Shown here: positions 31,561 to 42,886 of the stretch, piece after piece | Layout of the letters: every line of letters starts with the position of its first letter | Numbering within the stretch: the stretch's first letter is position 1 | Origin: Parietaria judaica | Lineage: Eukaryota > Streptophyta > Magnoliopsida > Rosales > Urticaceae | Direction: 5' to 3' | DNA length: 64,000 nt | Assembly: GCA_954871525.1 (NCBI GenBank) | Contig: OX940870.1 | Span: 5,239,501 to 5,303,500 of the forward strand | Translations under genes and position numbers: made by a program | The notes under the pieces: generated by a model | What the model saw: only the letters and a program-made list of their open reading frames with translations | Databases searched by the model: none | Told to the model about the DNA's origin: nothing

Positions 31561-33372
31561 ATGAAGAGGATAACCCTTCTCTTGTTCGTCTTCTTGTTCT
31601 TCATCTTCTCCACCATGATATCATCGTCCGAAGAGGAAGAGCCATGTCCCATGGACATGAGCTACGTGGAGACGTATCCGTGGGACACGTCCCTCTGCCA
31701 ATCGGAGCCACCCCACAAGGACTGCTGCCAAACGCTGCTCAGCCTCCTCGGCATGGGGATGGCCCACCACCTCAGGGCCACGGGACGCTTCCAGCTCCCG
31801 AGCACCAACGCCTCTGCGTCGTGCCTCGCAGGACTTCGAACCGGGCTCGCTGCGGTCTCTCTCCCTCCATCGCTCGTCTCAAAGTGCTTCGCGAACGCGT
31901 CGGAGTTTGTGGCCGACCCGGCGGGGTGTGCGGGAATCGCCACGATTAGCGACTGGAACGAGAAGGCTGGCTCGGCCTCGGCACTGCTTAATGAGTCCTG
32001 CCGGAGCGACTTAATTGGCCTCACACGCTGCAGCGCCTGCCTCGATGCCGGGATGAGAGCGAACGCACGCCTCACGGGGCTCGATGGTAACGCCACGAAG
32101 TGCTTCCGCTTCACCGTCCTGTATGCTGCTGGGATTGCCAACGAGCTCGGCCCGAGCGACCCAAGCACCGCTTCCTGCATTCTCGGCCTGCCGTTGACGT
32201 TGCATCGGTCAAAGGGTCGGAGCCGGAAACACTCTTTAGCGATTCTAGGCAGCTGCCTCGGCGCCGCGACCGGCCTTGTTCTGGCTGCGGCAATGATCGT
32301 CGCGTACCGGAGACGGCGAGACTCCCGCCACGAGGAGTTCGTCAGCGGGTTTAGGGCGAAAGTGTTGCCGAATTCCGGTGCAAAATGGTTCCAGATTTCC
32401 GAGCTCGAGCGTGCCACGGACGGGTTCTCACAGCGGAACATGGTCGGCCGGGGTGCGTGTGGGGTCGTCTACAGAGGCACACTCTCCGATGGAGCTCTGG
32501 TGGCGATAAAGCAAGTCATCCTCGACTCTGACTCCGAAGGCGACGAGGAGTTCCACAATGAGGTCGAGATCATCGGCAAGATCCGGCACCGGAATCTGCT
32601 ATCCCTCCGTGGCTGCTGTGTCTCTAGCGACGGCATCAGAGGCCGCCGCCGATTTCTCGTCTACGACTTCATGCCCAGCGGCAGCCTCGGCGAGTTCACC
32701 TCCCGCCTCACGTGGCCTCAGCGCAAGAGCGTGATTCTCGATGTAGCGAGAGGCCTCGCATACTTGCACCACGGAGTCAAACCGGCGATCTACCACCGTG
32801 ACATCAAGCCCACCAACATCCTCTTAGACTCCGACATGAATGCCAAACTCGGCGATTTCGGGCTCGCAAAGCAGAGAAGCGACGGTCAGTCTAAATCCGA
32901 TCTCACAACACGTGTTGCCGGCACGCGCGGGTACATGGCGCCGGAATACGCGCTCTACGGGAAGTTGACCGAGAAGAGCGACGTGTACAGCTTCGGGATC
33001 GTGATCCTTGAGATCATGAGTGGGAAGAAAGCAGTCGATACGACTAGCACGATGGCCATTTTGATCACGGATTGGGCGTGGTCAGCGGTGAGATCGGGCA
33101 GTGTCGACGAAGTGTTTGATGAGGCAATGCGGCTCGAGGGGCCGAGGGCGGTGATGGAGAGGTACGTGCACGTGGGCATTCTGTGCGCGCACGTGATGGC
33201 GGCTCTCAGGCCAACAGTGTCAGAGGCTCTGAGGATGTTGGAGGGCGACATCGACATTCCGAAGCTGCCGGACCGGCCCTTGCCTCTGGGCCACGAGGCT
33301 TGCGGGTTGGGCCGATCCTCGTTCGGGTCTGAGAATTGGCGAGCCAGTTCGAGTAGGAGGTCTAAGAAATAG
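31561..33372 (+). CDS. SPARK-domain receptor-like protein kinase, At1g11050-like
   Basis: One intronless frame gives 603 residues. The ATG at 31561 opens directly into a signal peptide (MKRITLLLFVFLFFIFSTMI); the frame is open further upstream but without such a leader. The Cys-rich ectodomain (about 28-220: CPMDMSYVETYPWDTSLC, CCQTLLSLLG, CSACLDAG, YAAGIANELGP) is the plant SPARK type. A membrane segment lies at about 225-245. The kinase domain (about 285-555) has GRGACGVVYRG in place of the usual GGFG loop, VAIKQVI, HRDIKPTN, DFGLAKQ and APEYALYG. The HRD, DFG and lysine residues are all present, so it should be active. Wording resembles Arabidopsis At1g11050. The ligand and pathway of this subfamily member are not known to me. 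Its 3' end is duplicated at 36511-37038. Confidence 0.92.
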   Translation: MKRITLLLFVFLFFIFSTMISSSEEEEPCPMDMSYVETYPWDTSLCQSEPPHKDCCQTLLSLLGMGMAHHLRATGRFQLPSTNASASCLAGLRTGLAAVSLPPSLVSKCFANASEFVADPAGCAGIATISDWNEKAGSASALLNESCRSDLIGLTRCSACLDAGMRANARLTGLDGNATKCFRFTVLYAAGIANELGPSDPSTASCILGLPLTLHRSKGRSRKHSLAILGSCLGAATGLVLAAAMIVAYRRRRDSRHEEFVSGFRAKVLPNSGAKWFQISELERATDGFSQRNMVGRGACGVVYRGTLSDGALVAIKQVILDSDSEGDEEFHNEVEIIGKIRHRNLLSLRGCCVSSDGIRGRRRFLVYDFMPSGSLGEFTSRLTWPQRKSVILDVARGLAYLHHGVKPAIYHRDIKPTNILLDSDMNAKLGDFGLAKQRSDGQSKSDLTTRVAGTRGYMAPEYALYGKLTEKSDVYSFGIVILEIMSGKKAVDTTSTMAILITDWAWSAVRSGSVDEVFDEAMRLEGPRAVMERYVHVGILCAHVMAALRPTVSEALRMLEGDIDIPKLPDRPLPLGHEACGLGRSSFGSENWRASSSRRSKK

Positions 33373-34425
33373 TTGATAGTCAAAAGTTTGAAGTTTCTTT
33401 GGGGTTGCTTGTAATTTGTAAATTCATGCACCTTATTTGCACATAAGTTTGAGTAGAAGTGGAATTTTACTGTTAAAGAGTACGTGGCAATTTTGGCGTT
33501 TGACTTCGCTAGATTGGAAGTCAGTGGTTGAATTGTTTTGATTTTGACCGAGTTTAATTGTGTCGTTCCTCCTGGTTCTCTGAATGGATTACTAGTCATA
33601 TACCGATTTACATGCTAGAAACCTCGATATATATATATATATATTATTTTCTTGTTTGTAAATATGTGTTTCCTAGTTTCTTGAACACATCGTTCGCACT
33701 CAATAAGAGTATGTCTGCCTGCCAAACGACAGGTTTTATCTTTGCTAATTAATCAAATATGACAACGAAGTGTCCAATGAGTAATAATTAATACAAATAA
33801 TCTTTGCTAGCAACCGCCAAAGAGTTGAATGGAACAAAATATCCAATTTTTATCGTCGTTTATTCTTTCTACTTTCAAAATCTCACAATATTTATCTCAC
33901 TAGCATTAAAAAGCTCCAAATCCATGACCAAAAACACATTTTGGCCGGTGACGAGACTGAGAATTACATTAAAAAAAGTAAATTAATTTGTTTATTAAAA
34001 AAAACTACATGAACCCCACCTGCTCAAATTTTAGTATGAGATCTGATGATGATTTTAGCTACATAAGAATAATTGTAGACCTACTTTATGATACTCTTTT
34101 TAATTTAATAAAAAGAAGATTAATTCTAAATTTTTCCAATGAGAATTCAATTTCATTCACAAATTATGCTCCAACCGTCTAACATGTATAGAGAAGGAAT
34201 TAAAATGTATGGTTAGTAAATAAATAGAGAACCTGACTAGCAATAATGAAGTATATTTATCGTCGATCGAAATGGAAATGCATGCATTTTAGAGTATAAT
34301 TACTCTTAAGGTTCCTAATCAAACGTGTAGTAATAAAAAACATCCATAGTCAAAATCAAGATGCTTTCCCAGTATTTACTAACATCAAGAAACATTAATA
34401 ATCGTAATCCCTACTAATCATAGGA
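33373..34425. other. 3' flank of the kinase gene and intergenic DNA
   Basis: The first 370 bp recur downstream of the pseudogene at 36770-37038, except for about 100 bp around 33567-33670 that includes a TA microsatellite (33628-33648). Beyond about 33750 the sequence is AT-rich and has no supportable gene. Confidence 0.5.
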
Positions 34426-34941
34426 TTAATGAAACCAAGATCGCCAAAGTCCCTTAATGGTACGAACCATCTTCCTCACCTGGGAACACGCTTCCACGCC
34501 TCTCGGCTCCGACTCGTCCCCTGATGAACTCGCCGCCGCAACCCGCTCCTCCGACTCGCTCCGATCCAAAACGACACCGCTTCCGTCTCCCTTGTCGTTC
34601 TTCCTCTTCTTTTCCTTCCCGCCACGTGTCCGATCCGAAACGCTCTTCAACTTGCCGTCGCGCTCTTCGTCGGCGGAGATGATCTCGTGGATGTCCTTGT
34701 GGCGCGGCGAATCGTGCCAGCGCCGCCAGAAGGCGTAGTAGCAGAGGTAGCAGTCGCACCAGAACAGCGGCGCGTGGTTGCCGGCGGCGCTGCGGTACGA
34801 CTCGTCGTTGGTCCTGATGCCGTGCTGGAGGATGTAGGCGAGGCCTTCGCTTTCCTCCGGCGAGAGGCAGGAGGGGTTCTGGTTCGGCGGCTGCGGCGAG
34901 GGGTGCACCGTGGACTTTCTGCGGCGAGGCTTCTTCGTCAT
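34426..34941 (-). CDS. Small conserved-looking plant protein of unknown function
   Basis: A single-exon frame gives 171 residues. The N-terminus is basic and Pro-rich (MTKKPRRRKSTVHPSPQPPN). A central block, LSPEESEGLAYILQHGI followed by FWCDCYLCYYAFWRRWHDSP and IHEIISADEE, is rich in Cys and aromatics and looks like a folded domain with a CDCxxCY motif. A charged Lys/Glu/Ser-rich stretch follows, and the protein ends RTIKGLWRSWFH. I have a vague memory of plant proteins with this LSPEE..CDCxxCYxxxWxRW pattern but cannot name a function. There is no signal peptide or membrane segment. High GC and a stable frame support a real gene. It lies between the intact kinase and its duplicated 3' end, on the opposite strand. 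Confidence 0.7.
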   Translation of the reverse strand: MTKKPRRRKSTVHPSPQPPNQNPSCLSPEESEGLAYILQHGIRTNDESYRSAAGNHAPLFWCDCYLCYYAFWRRWHDSPRHKDIHEIISADEERDGKLKSVSDRTRGGKEKKRKNDKGDGSGVVLDRSESEERVAAASSSGDESEPRGVEACSQVRKMVRTIKGLWRSWFH

Positions 34942-36510
34942 GATCGGAGAGAGGGTTTGGGTTTAGAAGGTTTGGAAGTCTTGGAGAAGAAGAAGGAGAG
35001 TGGCTCTCTGGTTTTATGAGAGAGAGAGACGTTGGAGTTGCTGACGTGTGTCGAGCGGTGATCGCCTGCGACGCGGGTACTATCTTGGAAGTAGTGAGCT
35101 CTCATGCTTAAGTTTAACTATAAAGTTAGGTTGTTTTGCTGTACTCATAGGAAAACGACATGTTTTTTCTTTCTCGGAGTGTTCGGCGAAATTATGCGGT
35201 AAAATTAGCATTTAATACTTAATGTTAAGAGAACAATAAAAGAAATAAAAAAGACTTGATGTTAAGATGTTGTACTAAATTTTTTTAGTTTTATATCTTT
35301 TGTAGGTTTAGGTTTAGAATTAAATATTTTTGAACATTTAATTAAAAATGTTAATATTGATTTTTAAAAAATTAGTTTAACCTATAGATTCTATACCTAG
35401 GCTAAAATTAGTGTTAATAACTTTTAACGAGAGAAATTTAAGTGCTATAGAAATATAACATTAGGAGATTTTGTCACTAAACTTTAACGTTTAGAATAAA
35501 ATATATTTGCTGCAAATAATTTAAAAAAAAATAATAGTACGAAATATTACAATACTAATCTCATTGGTAGATCTTTATTTAAATAAGCACCCACTAAGAA
35601 ACAAAATAAATTATACACCGTTGAAATTCAACCGAGTGACTCGAAATGATCGGATAAACCGACGGAAACCGTTTAGAATTTGACAGTATTTTTAACCTTA
35701 AACTCGCTGGTAAAAGGCTTAATGCAAATGAGACTGATCGGTGATGTCATTGCGGAGAGCAGCAGAATCAATAGTGCATAGCTTAATACTCATACGTCAC
35801 AAATGTTATTTAAAAATTAAAATATGTTGGTGCTATATAGAGGTGAAACTGGCGGCGTCGCGACGGGTCGCGGGGCAAATCGCCAAAATCGCGAGGAGGC
35901 CCGTCGCGAGCTCTCTCGGTCGCGAGAATTTGTTGCCTTTATTGCGGCATAACTTCCTGTTTACTCGAAATGTTTAATTTTATCAAATTTTACCCGAATT
36001 TAATTTTCAAACTTTGTCATATATTGTAAATTCACGACTACACAAATATGAAGCGCGAGCGAGAAGTTGACTACTCAGGATTTGTACGGCCGTAAACCCT
36101 AGATACTTTCAAAGCATCTCAAATTCAAATAATATCATCACATTCACATCAGGCGAGTTGAATATTCAATTTTGACTTTAAAAAACAGTATTAATCTTGC
36201 AAAGCCTCATCTTTTTGGGCATAAAATATAAGCTCCTTTGTAATTTACAAGAAACAAGTTGAATTTTTGGCCAAAACCAAAAACTGAATCCTGCAAGTTG
36301 AGGAAGAGCAGACCAACCAAGAATGGATATTTGATAAATAAGACATGGAATTAACGAAGCGTTCGTTTTGAAGGAGGAACATAACTCATAACTAACCTAA
36401 TTCATGTGACACCAAAATTAGGGGAACTTCTAACCATCTTCTTTCCCTCCATTCCCACCAAAACCAAACACAAATCATCATCACCAACCGAGTGCCAACA
36501 TCCCAAACTT
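34942..36510. other. Intergenic region
   Basis: AT-rich DNA with a GA run near 35019-35030. Apart from the TCGCGA-rich relic at about 35838-35930, I see no bounded feature. Confidence 0.4.
35838..35930. mobile_element. Truncated relative of the TCGCGA-rich MITE
   Basis: It begins AGAGGTGAAACTGGCGGCG and continues TCGCGACGGGTCGCGGGGC, then TCGCCAAAATCGCGA. The last word is the exact reverse complement of one inside the 11041-11353 element (TCGCGATTTTGGCGA). An internal inverted pair (TCGCGACGGG / CCCGTCGCGA) is present, but the second terminus is not. Confidence 0.45.
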
Positions 36511-37038
36511 GTTCGATGAGGCAATGCGGCTCGAGGGGCCGAGGGCGGTGATGGAGAGGTACGTGCACGTGGGCATTCTGTGCGCGCACGTGATGGCGGC
36601 TCTCAGGCCAACAGTGTCTGAGGCTCTAAGGATGTTGGAGGGCGACATCAATATTCCGAAGCTGCCGGACCGGCCCTTGCCTCTGGGCCACGAGGCTTGC
36701 GGGTTGGGCCGATCCTCGTTCGGGTCTGAGAATTGGCGAGCCAGTTCGAGTAGGAGGTCTAAGAAATAGTTGATAGTCAAAAGTTTGAAGTTTCTTTGGG
36801 GTTGCTTGTAATTTGTAAATTCATGCACCTTATTTGCACATAAGTTTGAGTAGAAGTAGAATTTTACTATTAAAGAGTACGTGGCAATTTTGGCGTTTGA
36901 CTTCGCTAGATTGGAAGTCAGTGGTTGAATTGTTTTGATTTTGACCGAGTTTAATTATGTCGTTCCTCCCTAGTTTCTTGAACACATCGTTCGCGCTCAA
37001 TAAGAGTACGTCTGCCTGCCAAACGACAGGTTTTATCT
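36511..37038 (+). pseudogene. Duplicated 3' end of the SPARK receptor kinase gene
   Basis: This segment repeats 33114-33741 in the same orientation: the last 85 or so codons (FDEAMRLEGPRAVMERY to SSSRRSKK), the stop and the 3' flank. Only a few bases differ, for example D-I-N-I where the gene has D-I-D-I. A block of about 100 bp in the 3' flank of the intact gene is absent here. It has no promoter, signal peptide, ectodomain or kinase core, so it cannot make a kinase. The short open frame (36509-36769) survives only because the copy is young. Confidence 0.93.
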
Positions 37039-37701
37039 GACATACGACGTGGTTTTGGATTTTGGGTTAAACCCCACGGACTTACTCTGATTTTCCAAAA
37101 TATTGTAAATTTTTTATGTATATGCAGTTAAACTTCACCATTATTAATTTCAAACAAAATAAAAGCACTGTTATTTGGTAATAACAATAGAGTTTGAGTG
37201 TGGTAAATTTTTAAGATCTTAACTAAATAATATAATTTTGGAATGGGATATCAAAACTATTTAAATCGTTTTATAACTTTAATCACCAATTTTCAAAAAA
37301 ATAAAAAATAACTTTAATCACCAATTATCATGACTAATTATTTAATCATTTAGTGATTTGTTCACGATAAACCAATAATACCGAATGAAAAACCGACGAT
37401 ATTATAGCAAAAGAACATACGAAAAGTGAAAAGTGAAATCCGAGTGAAAACAGAAAAACAAGCCAGATTTATCGCTAATTAGCTATGATATATATATTAC
37501 GGTCAAATTGGCCCCGGCAGAAAAATAATGTCGTTTCTGATTCTCTGACCGAGCCCAAAAGAGGTCGTTTATCACTTAAACGACGTCATTCTCCGTCGTT
37601 TAGGAAGGAGAAATTCCCAAACTTGACTCTTATTTGTTTCTTCCTCCACAGCTCATAGCCATAGAGATCAGACACATCGCATCTCTCTCCTTCCTTCAGA
37701 A
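37039..37701. other. Upstream region of the type I membrane protein gene
   Basis: AT-rich to about 37490, then a GC-richer promoter-like stretch with AAACGACGTCATTC (about 37578), which contains a GACGTCA bZIP-type core. The 5' UTR is pyrimidine-rich. Confidence 0.4.
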
Positions 37702-40408
37702 ATGGCGCTCACCACTTTCTGCCTGCTCTTCCTCTTCTCGCTTCTCTCCTCGCAAGCTAGGGTTTGCTCTCTCTCTTTTCATCGATTAACTGCTCTTGCT
37801 TTGGATGCTCTCGATCTGATTCTCTGCTTTCGATTCCGCTTCCATCAAGGCCGAGAGTGCTGGATCTGTCTTCTTCATCGACAGCTCTTCTCATCAGTTC
37901 TTCCGCAAATCATCATCGGATGATGTCGTTAAGGTGATTTCTGTTCTTCGATTGTCAATTTCTGATTGGTGTTCAATTCGGCTTGAGAAGTTTTATTCGC
38001 GATTGCGAGTATTCTCGATCGAGCGATTCACATGGGTGGAGTATGAGCTACCTGTTTATCGATTATATATCGTAATTGAAGGTCTCTTGTTCAACTATGG
38101 TGAATTGATTATTGCCTAATGTAGTGAATTTCATTGCTGAGAAATTTGATTGTGATGGGCATGGAATAGGTTTGATTTTCGTGTTTGGTGAAGATATCAG
38201 TACTTCTTCTGAAATTTGTGTTAATGCATTGGTCGCGTGTAGTATAGATCAAGAAGTGAGTTGAATGTGACCTTGGTGTAGGATATTATCTACCATCGTT
38301 GTTGGAGTTCTGTATTATTTATTAAACGTTGCCATTGAATGAAATTTGGCTTCTCGATTATCGATTGTTTTAAAGCTTCTATTTCTTTTCGAGATTCTAA
38401 AATTTGTTTTTTCAGCCTGACTTCGTTGCAGAGACTGAAGTGGGTGCTGCAGTCTCAGTGCTGCTTGGATTTGCCCCAAATCCTACCCTTTCTGAAGTTA
38501 GCTCGGCTAAGGTAATAGTGAAAGATGATTTTTCGCCAGTTTCTGTTTGTCGAACTTGTAAGGTTTGGCCAATGATCAATTTTTTTTTCTCTTCTTGCTG
38601 CAGTTGAATCAACTTCTTGTGCCTAATCCTTTCCAAAGGCCACGTTCCGCTTTCATGCTGGAAGTTACAGGCGTCTATGGTCTGTTCTTAGCTTCATATA
38701 AACCCTGTTTCCTTTTTCTCCCCTTTTGGAAGAGCTAGTGTTGAAGTGTGTCTTTTATCTGCAGATTCTTATCTAACGTCAAAAGACAGTAACATGTTCA
38801 GCAGTGCCCTTAGTAGTGAGATTGTTTTTGGCGCAAATAAGGCTGAGATTCAAGTTCCAGGTACTTCACATTTGAAGACACGCGTACATCCGATGTTTCA
38901 CGTAGATATGAGGACAAATTTCCATGGATTACTCTATTTTTAACATATTGGGGTTTACGGCTGCATTCTTAATTCTTCGATTTCTCACAGATGAAAATCA
39001 AGTTGCTGTTCTCTCATTGGATGAAATGGCAGAGCTTACCGACAAAGATATTGCTAATTTTGTGAGTATTACTTATTAATCAGCAGTTCTTATTAATGTT
39101 TCATCTCGCTTCCTCTTTTATACAACGTGCACCAAGTTAATTTTTGTTTAATGACCCTTCAGGCATCTTGGATTGGCGGAACTTATTCGATTGGATTCGA
39201 GGAACCACTAAACGGGGAGTTGACCATTCCCTTGGCTAATGGTGATACTGTGAAGCTTTATTTGTCAAAGGTGATAATTATTCTTTAAAAGTTCCGAACC
39301 AGATGTAGAAAAACCTATCTCTCCTCCTTTAGTGCATTGTTATTTTGTATTCTAACATGGGGATTTTCTTATTTATGTCAGAAAGCTGACAGGGAATTTA
39401 CTTTGAGAATTATTTCTCTAGTCCACAACTTCAGGACAGCAATGGAGATGCATGAAGATTTGTCTAAGGGCACGCGTGAACCGGCCGAGTTATTGACTGG
39501 CTCTTTTGATGGCCTTAAGGTAATATTGCTTCTAATATTTTTTTATCAAGATTTGAGATTTATGTTATTTATTTACTGAGGCGGTCTCATAAATTTGGTG
39601 AATAAGGGTGTCCTTTAGATTGATAACCTATATAACTAGATGTGGTTACAGTATAATATTTCTGTACACTACAGAGGTCTGGTTGTTCGAACAATAAAGT
39701 AGGCCTTTGTTATTCTATGAACGACGCCAAAGCAAGTTCAACAATGAGCCCGATTGAAGATTTATAATTATTGTTCTTAATAGTGTTTTTTTTTTAATAT
39801 ATAAAAAAACCATCAGATTTTGCAAGAGGAATATGGATCTGAAGGAGTTTCTCAACATGGAATTGAAGTGCTACTCGCCACATTATCCAAAATGTACGTT
39901 GAATTGCAAGATGCATACGAAGGTTAGTTATCCCGGTTTTTCTCATACGCTCTCACGAAAGGCTATTTGTTTAATGTTTAACTGCATTTAACAATTTAAT
40001 CTGAAGTCAACTATTTCCGGCGTTGCAGGTAAAATCGTTGGAGTTATTGTTTGCCGCGGGAAATCTTCTCCGGCTTCTGGCAAGTTCTTGGATGTAGTAT
40101 TTGCTCCTCAGCGGGCTTCTCGTTTGTTGGAAGAAGAAGCCGCAGCAGAAGCCGCCGCCATTGATGCAGCTGCAAGAGTGTTCTTGGTTAGGCGTACACT
40201 CGCTTGGATCACAGGCATTATACTTCTCATTTCCACACTATTAGGGGTAAGATTGACCTTTTTGGGATCAAATGGATGAAAAACAAAATTTTTAGAATTA
40301 TTAAATTGATGATTGACTTTTTTTTTCCCTTCTTTGCAGATCCATTTCCTTATGAACATGACGCTTACAAGAGACACTCTTTTGTACTCCAACGTCAAGC
40401 TCGACTGA
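37702..40408 (+). CDS. Type I membrane protein resembling At3g13410 / ATP6AP2-like tail
   Basis: Eleven exons join in frame to 373 residues: 37702-37761, 37850-37933, 38416-38511, 38604-38679, 38765-38860, 38991-39061, 39163-39270, 39382-39519, 39817-39922, 40029-40246 and 40340-40408. All introns are GT..AG. The N-terminus MALTTFCLLFLFSLLSSQA is a signal peptide. The lumenal body includes GAAVSVLLGFAP, NELLVPNPF-like wording and SFDGLKILQEEYG. One membrane helix (TLAWITGIILLISTLLGI) precedes the short tail NMTLTRDTLLYSNVKLD. This architecture matches a plant family I recall as At3g13410. The tail loosely resembles animal ATP6AP2 (renin receptor), a V-ATPase accessory protein. A V-ATPase or ER/Golgi role is inference. 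Confidence 0.85.
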
Positions 40409-41197
40409 TCGGAAAAGATTATGCGCGTGTGGTGAGGTTTCCGTTGTTTATACAAAAACCAGTGTATCGTTCTGTGGTTATTGAACACAGATAGCTGAGA
40501 GAGCGCCATTATATTCTTTTTGTGCTTGTAAATCGTGGGATGTGGGCGTTGTGAGTGAGGCGGGGAGGTACCGAGCAGAGAATAAGGAGGAGATTATTAT
40601 GAATTTGTGTATTATTTTTAGATATTTATGAGTTTGAAATAATGGAAAACGCAGTGAATCCTGATCTGTTGTGGGATTTTATTTGATTATGTATCGCTAA
40701 TATCTATCATGTATTGCGTGAAATTTAATTCACATATATGGGATTGAACAAAACAAAAATAAAATATTTGTGGCCAATAACCCCAATAAAGTAGTAATCT
40801 TAAAAATTAGTATATGGTACAATGTAACCCTATAATTATTACTTAACCCGGAAAATATACTATCGATTTAACTCTCGAAATAATGTATTATCAAATTAAC
40901 AATAGAGAAATAATTTTTTCCAAGGGACTATTCAAGCAAAACTCAATTACAATAGTGCAATTTTAATAAATAAAAATTAATTTACAAATAAATAAGGCCT
41001 CCATACCTGTCGTTTTTACGCAGAGCCGCCTGCGTAGGTTATTTTGCAGTTCATTGTCGTTTTTCCCGTCTTCCTTTAACAATCGTTGAACTTGGAACTC
41101 TCTCTGTGTTTTCGTTCTTTCTCAAATCTCAATCTCATTTCTCAGCGCCGATCGAACAATCCCGAGGAGCTTCTCTCTGAGCTCCCGGAACTCGCCA
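40409..41197. other. Tandem-gene spacer
   Basis: It holds the 3' UTR of the membrane protein gene (to perhaps 40700), AT-rich spacer, and the 5' UTR of the following PPR gene from about 41080. No other feature. Confidence 0.45.
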
Positions 41198-42886
41198 ATG
41201 CTTTCGAAGGGAGCTTCGGGTAACAAAACCTCCGTCTTTTCTCTCTTTCGTATCGCCAGAACCCATCGCCGCTCTCACAATTGCTCCTCCACTCCTAGCA
41301 CTAGCAACATAGACGAGAAAGATTCTGTCGATCGATTATTGGAGTTGATCAAAACTCGCAGTAAATCCAGAACCCTCAAGCTCGACGAGGCTCTGGGTTA
41401 CTTCAATTCCATGGTTCGGATGCAACCAATGCCCTCCGTTTGGGCCTTCAATCAATTGCTCGGAGCTCTCTCCAATATGAATTACTATTCCACTGTCATC
41501 TCCATGTACAGGGAGTTGATGGGTTTCGGGTTTTTTCGACCCGGGATTAGTACTCTCACCGTCGTGATCAAATGCTTCTTTGGGTTGAAGAGGGTTCATT
41601 TGGGTCTCTCGGTTTGGGCGACGATCGTTAAGAGCGGGCTTAGGCCCGACACCCACGTCCTTTGCGCGCTGCTCCATGGGCTTTTCAAGGACGGCTCGGT
41701 TGCCACGGCCATGGAGCTGTTTCGGGAGATTGTGGAGAAGGGGTACCCGTGTAACGAAATCACGTACGCGACTGCCATTAACGGGCTTTGCAAGGCTGGG
41801 GAATCACATGAGGCTCGTGCATTGCTTGAAAGGATGTGTAGAGAGGGGGGAATTCGGGCAAATGTCGGTTGTTTCAATCCGATCATTGACGGGTTGTGTA
41901 AGGAAGAGCGTGTGGATGAGGCCTCGAAATTGTTTCAGGATATGATCGCCCGTGGTGTGCTCCCAGATGTGTTCTCGTACACTTCGTTGATTCACGGGTT
42001 TGGGAGATCGGGTCGGTGGGACGAGGCGAATCGGTTTCTGATGGAGATGTTTGATAGGGGCGTTTTGCCAAATGTGCACACGTACACGTCCCTTGTTCAT
42101 CTTTTGTGCAAGGAAAACAAATTTACAGAGGCGGTTTCTCTGTTTGAATTCATGGCCGCGAAAGGCGTGAAGCCCGATGTCGTTATTTTTAACTCGATGA
42201 TTTCTGCTTTGTGCAAATCCGGTCAATGGAAAGAAGTTACACGTCTTTTAGGAAACATGGCTCTTAACAGAATATCTCCTGGTATTGTCGTATTTAATAT
42301 TATGTTGGACGCTCGATGCAAAGAAGGAAGCACGATCGAGGCGCTTCACCTAGTGGAAGCGATGACCCTGAAAGGCTTAACACCTGATGCCATAACCTAT
42401 GGCTCTCTGCTTAGCGGATTGTGTCATTCCGGACAGCTTGAAGAAGCAACGAAATTGTTTGATGACATGGTGAGTCAGAAAGTTTTTCCGGATATTACGA
42501 CGCTGAATATTATTCTGAACACACTGTCCAGTCAAGGAATGATGGAAAAAGCCCAGATTTTTGTAGAGGCGATGACTGAGCACCGAAAGGAGCTGGATAC
42601 AGTAACTTACAATACATTGATTAAGGGGTATTGCCTGCAAGGAGATATGGATAGAGCAAACGACGCTTTCGATAAGATGGTTGAAGAGGGCGTTTATCCC
42701 GATACATTTTCTTACAACACATTGGCCAATGCGTATCTGAAGTCTAAAAGAATCGGTGTTGCTCTCAAGCTTCTCAAGGACTTGATCTATGAAGGGTTAC
42801 ATCCCGATAAAGTGACGCGAAAAATCGTGAAAAGCATTCATGCTTATAAGCACGAATCGTCGTTAGTTCTCAATAAACAAGGTTAG
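41198..42886 (+). CDS. P-class PPR protein of the restorer-of-fertility-like type
   Basis: One intronless frame gives 562 residues. The Arg/Ser-rich N-terminus (MLSKGASGNKTSVFSLFRIA, RTHRRSH) fits a mitochondrial presequence. SRTLKLDEALGYFNSMVRMQ and PSVWAFNQLLGALS are typical of the start of Rf-like proteins. About thirteen P-type PPR motifs fill residues 85-545, for example LPDVFSYTSLIHGFGRSGRW and YPDTFSYNTLANAYLKSKRI. No E or DYW extension follows. Such proteins bind organelle transcripts and direct 5' processing; some suppress cytoplasmic male sterility. Which RNA this one binds cannot be read directly. The gene is complete and stands alone, whereas Rf-like genes often occur in clusters. 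Confidence 0.88.
   Translation: MLSKGASGNKTSVFSLFRIARTHRRSHNCSSTPSTSNIDEKDSVDRLLELIKTRSKSRTLKLDEALGYFNSMVRMQPMPSVWAFNQLLGALSNMNYYSTVISMYRELMGFGFFRPGISTLTVVIKCFFGLKRVHLGLSVWATIVKSGLRPDTHVLCALLHGLFKDGSVATAMELFREIVEKGYPCNEITYATAINGLCKAGESHEARALLERMCREGGIRANVGCFNPIIDGLCKEERVDEASKLFQDMIARGVLPDVFSYTSLIHGFGRSGRWDEANRFLMEMFDRGVLPNVHTYTSLVHLLCKENKFTEAVSLFEFMAAKGVKPDVVIFNSMISALCKSGQWKEVTRLLGNMALNRISPGIVVFNIMLDARCKEGSTIEALHLVEAMTLKGLTPDAITYGSLLSGLCHSGQLEEATKLFDDMVSQKVFPDITTLNIILNTLSSQGMMEKAQIFVEAMTEHRKELDTVTYNTLIKGYCLQGDMDRANDAFDKMVEEGVYPDTFSYNTLANAYLKSKRIGVALKLLKDLIYEGLHPDKVTRKIVKSIHAYKHESSLVLNKQG

Noticed and set aside
31662..32441. 259-codon - strand frame opposite the receptor kinase
   Set aside because: It lies entirely opposite a well-supported signal-peptide/SPARK coding region and has no motif of its own.
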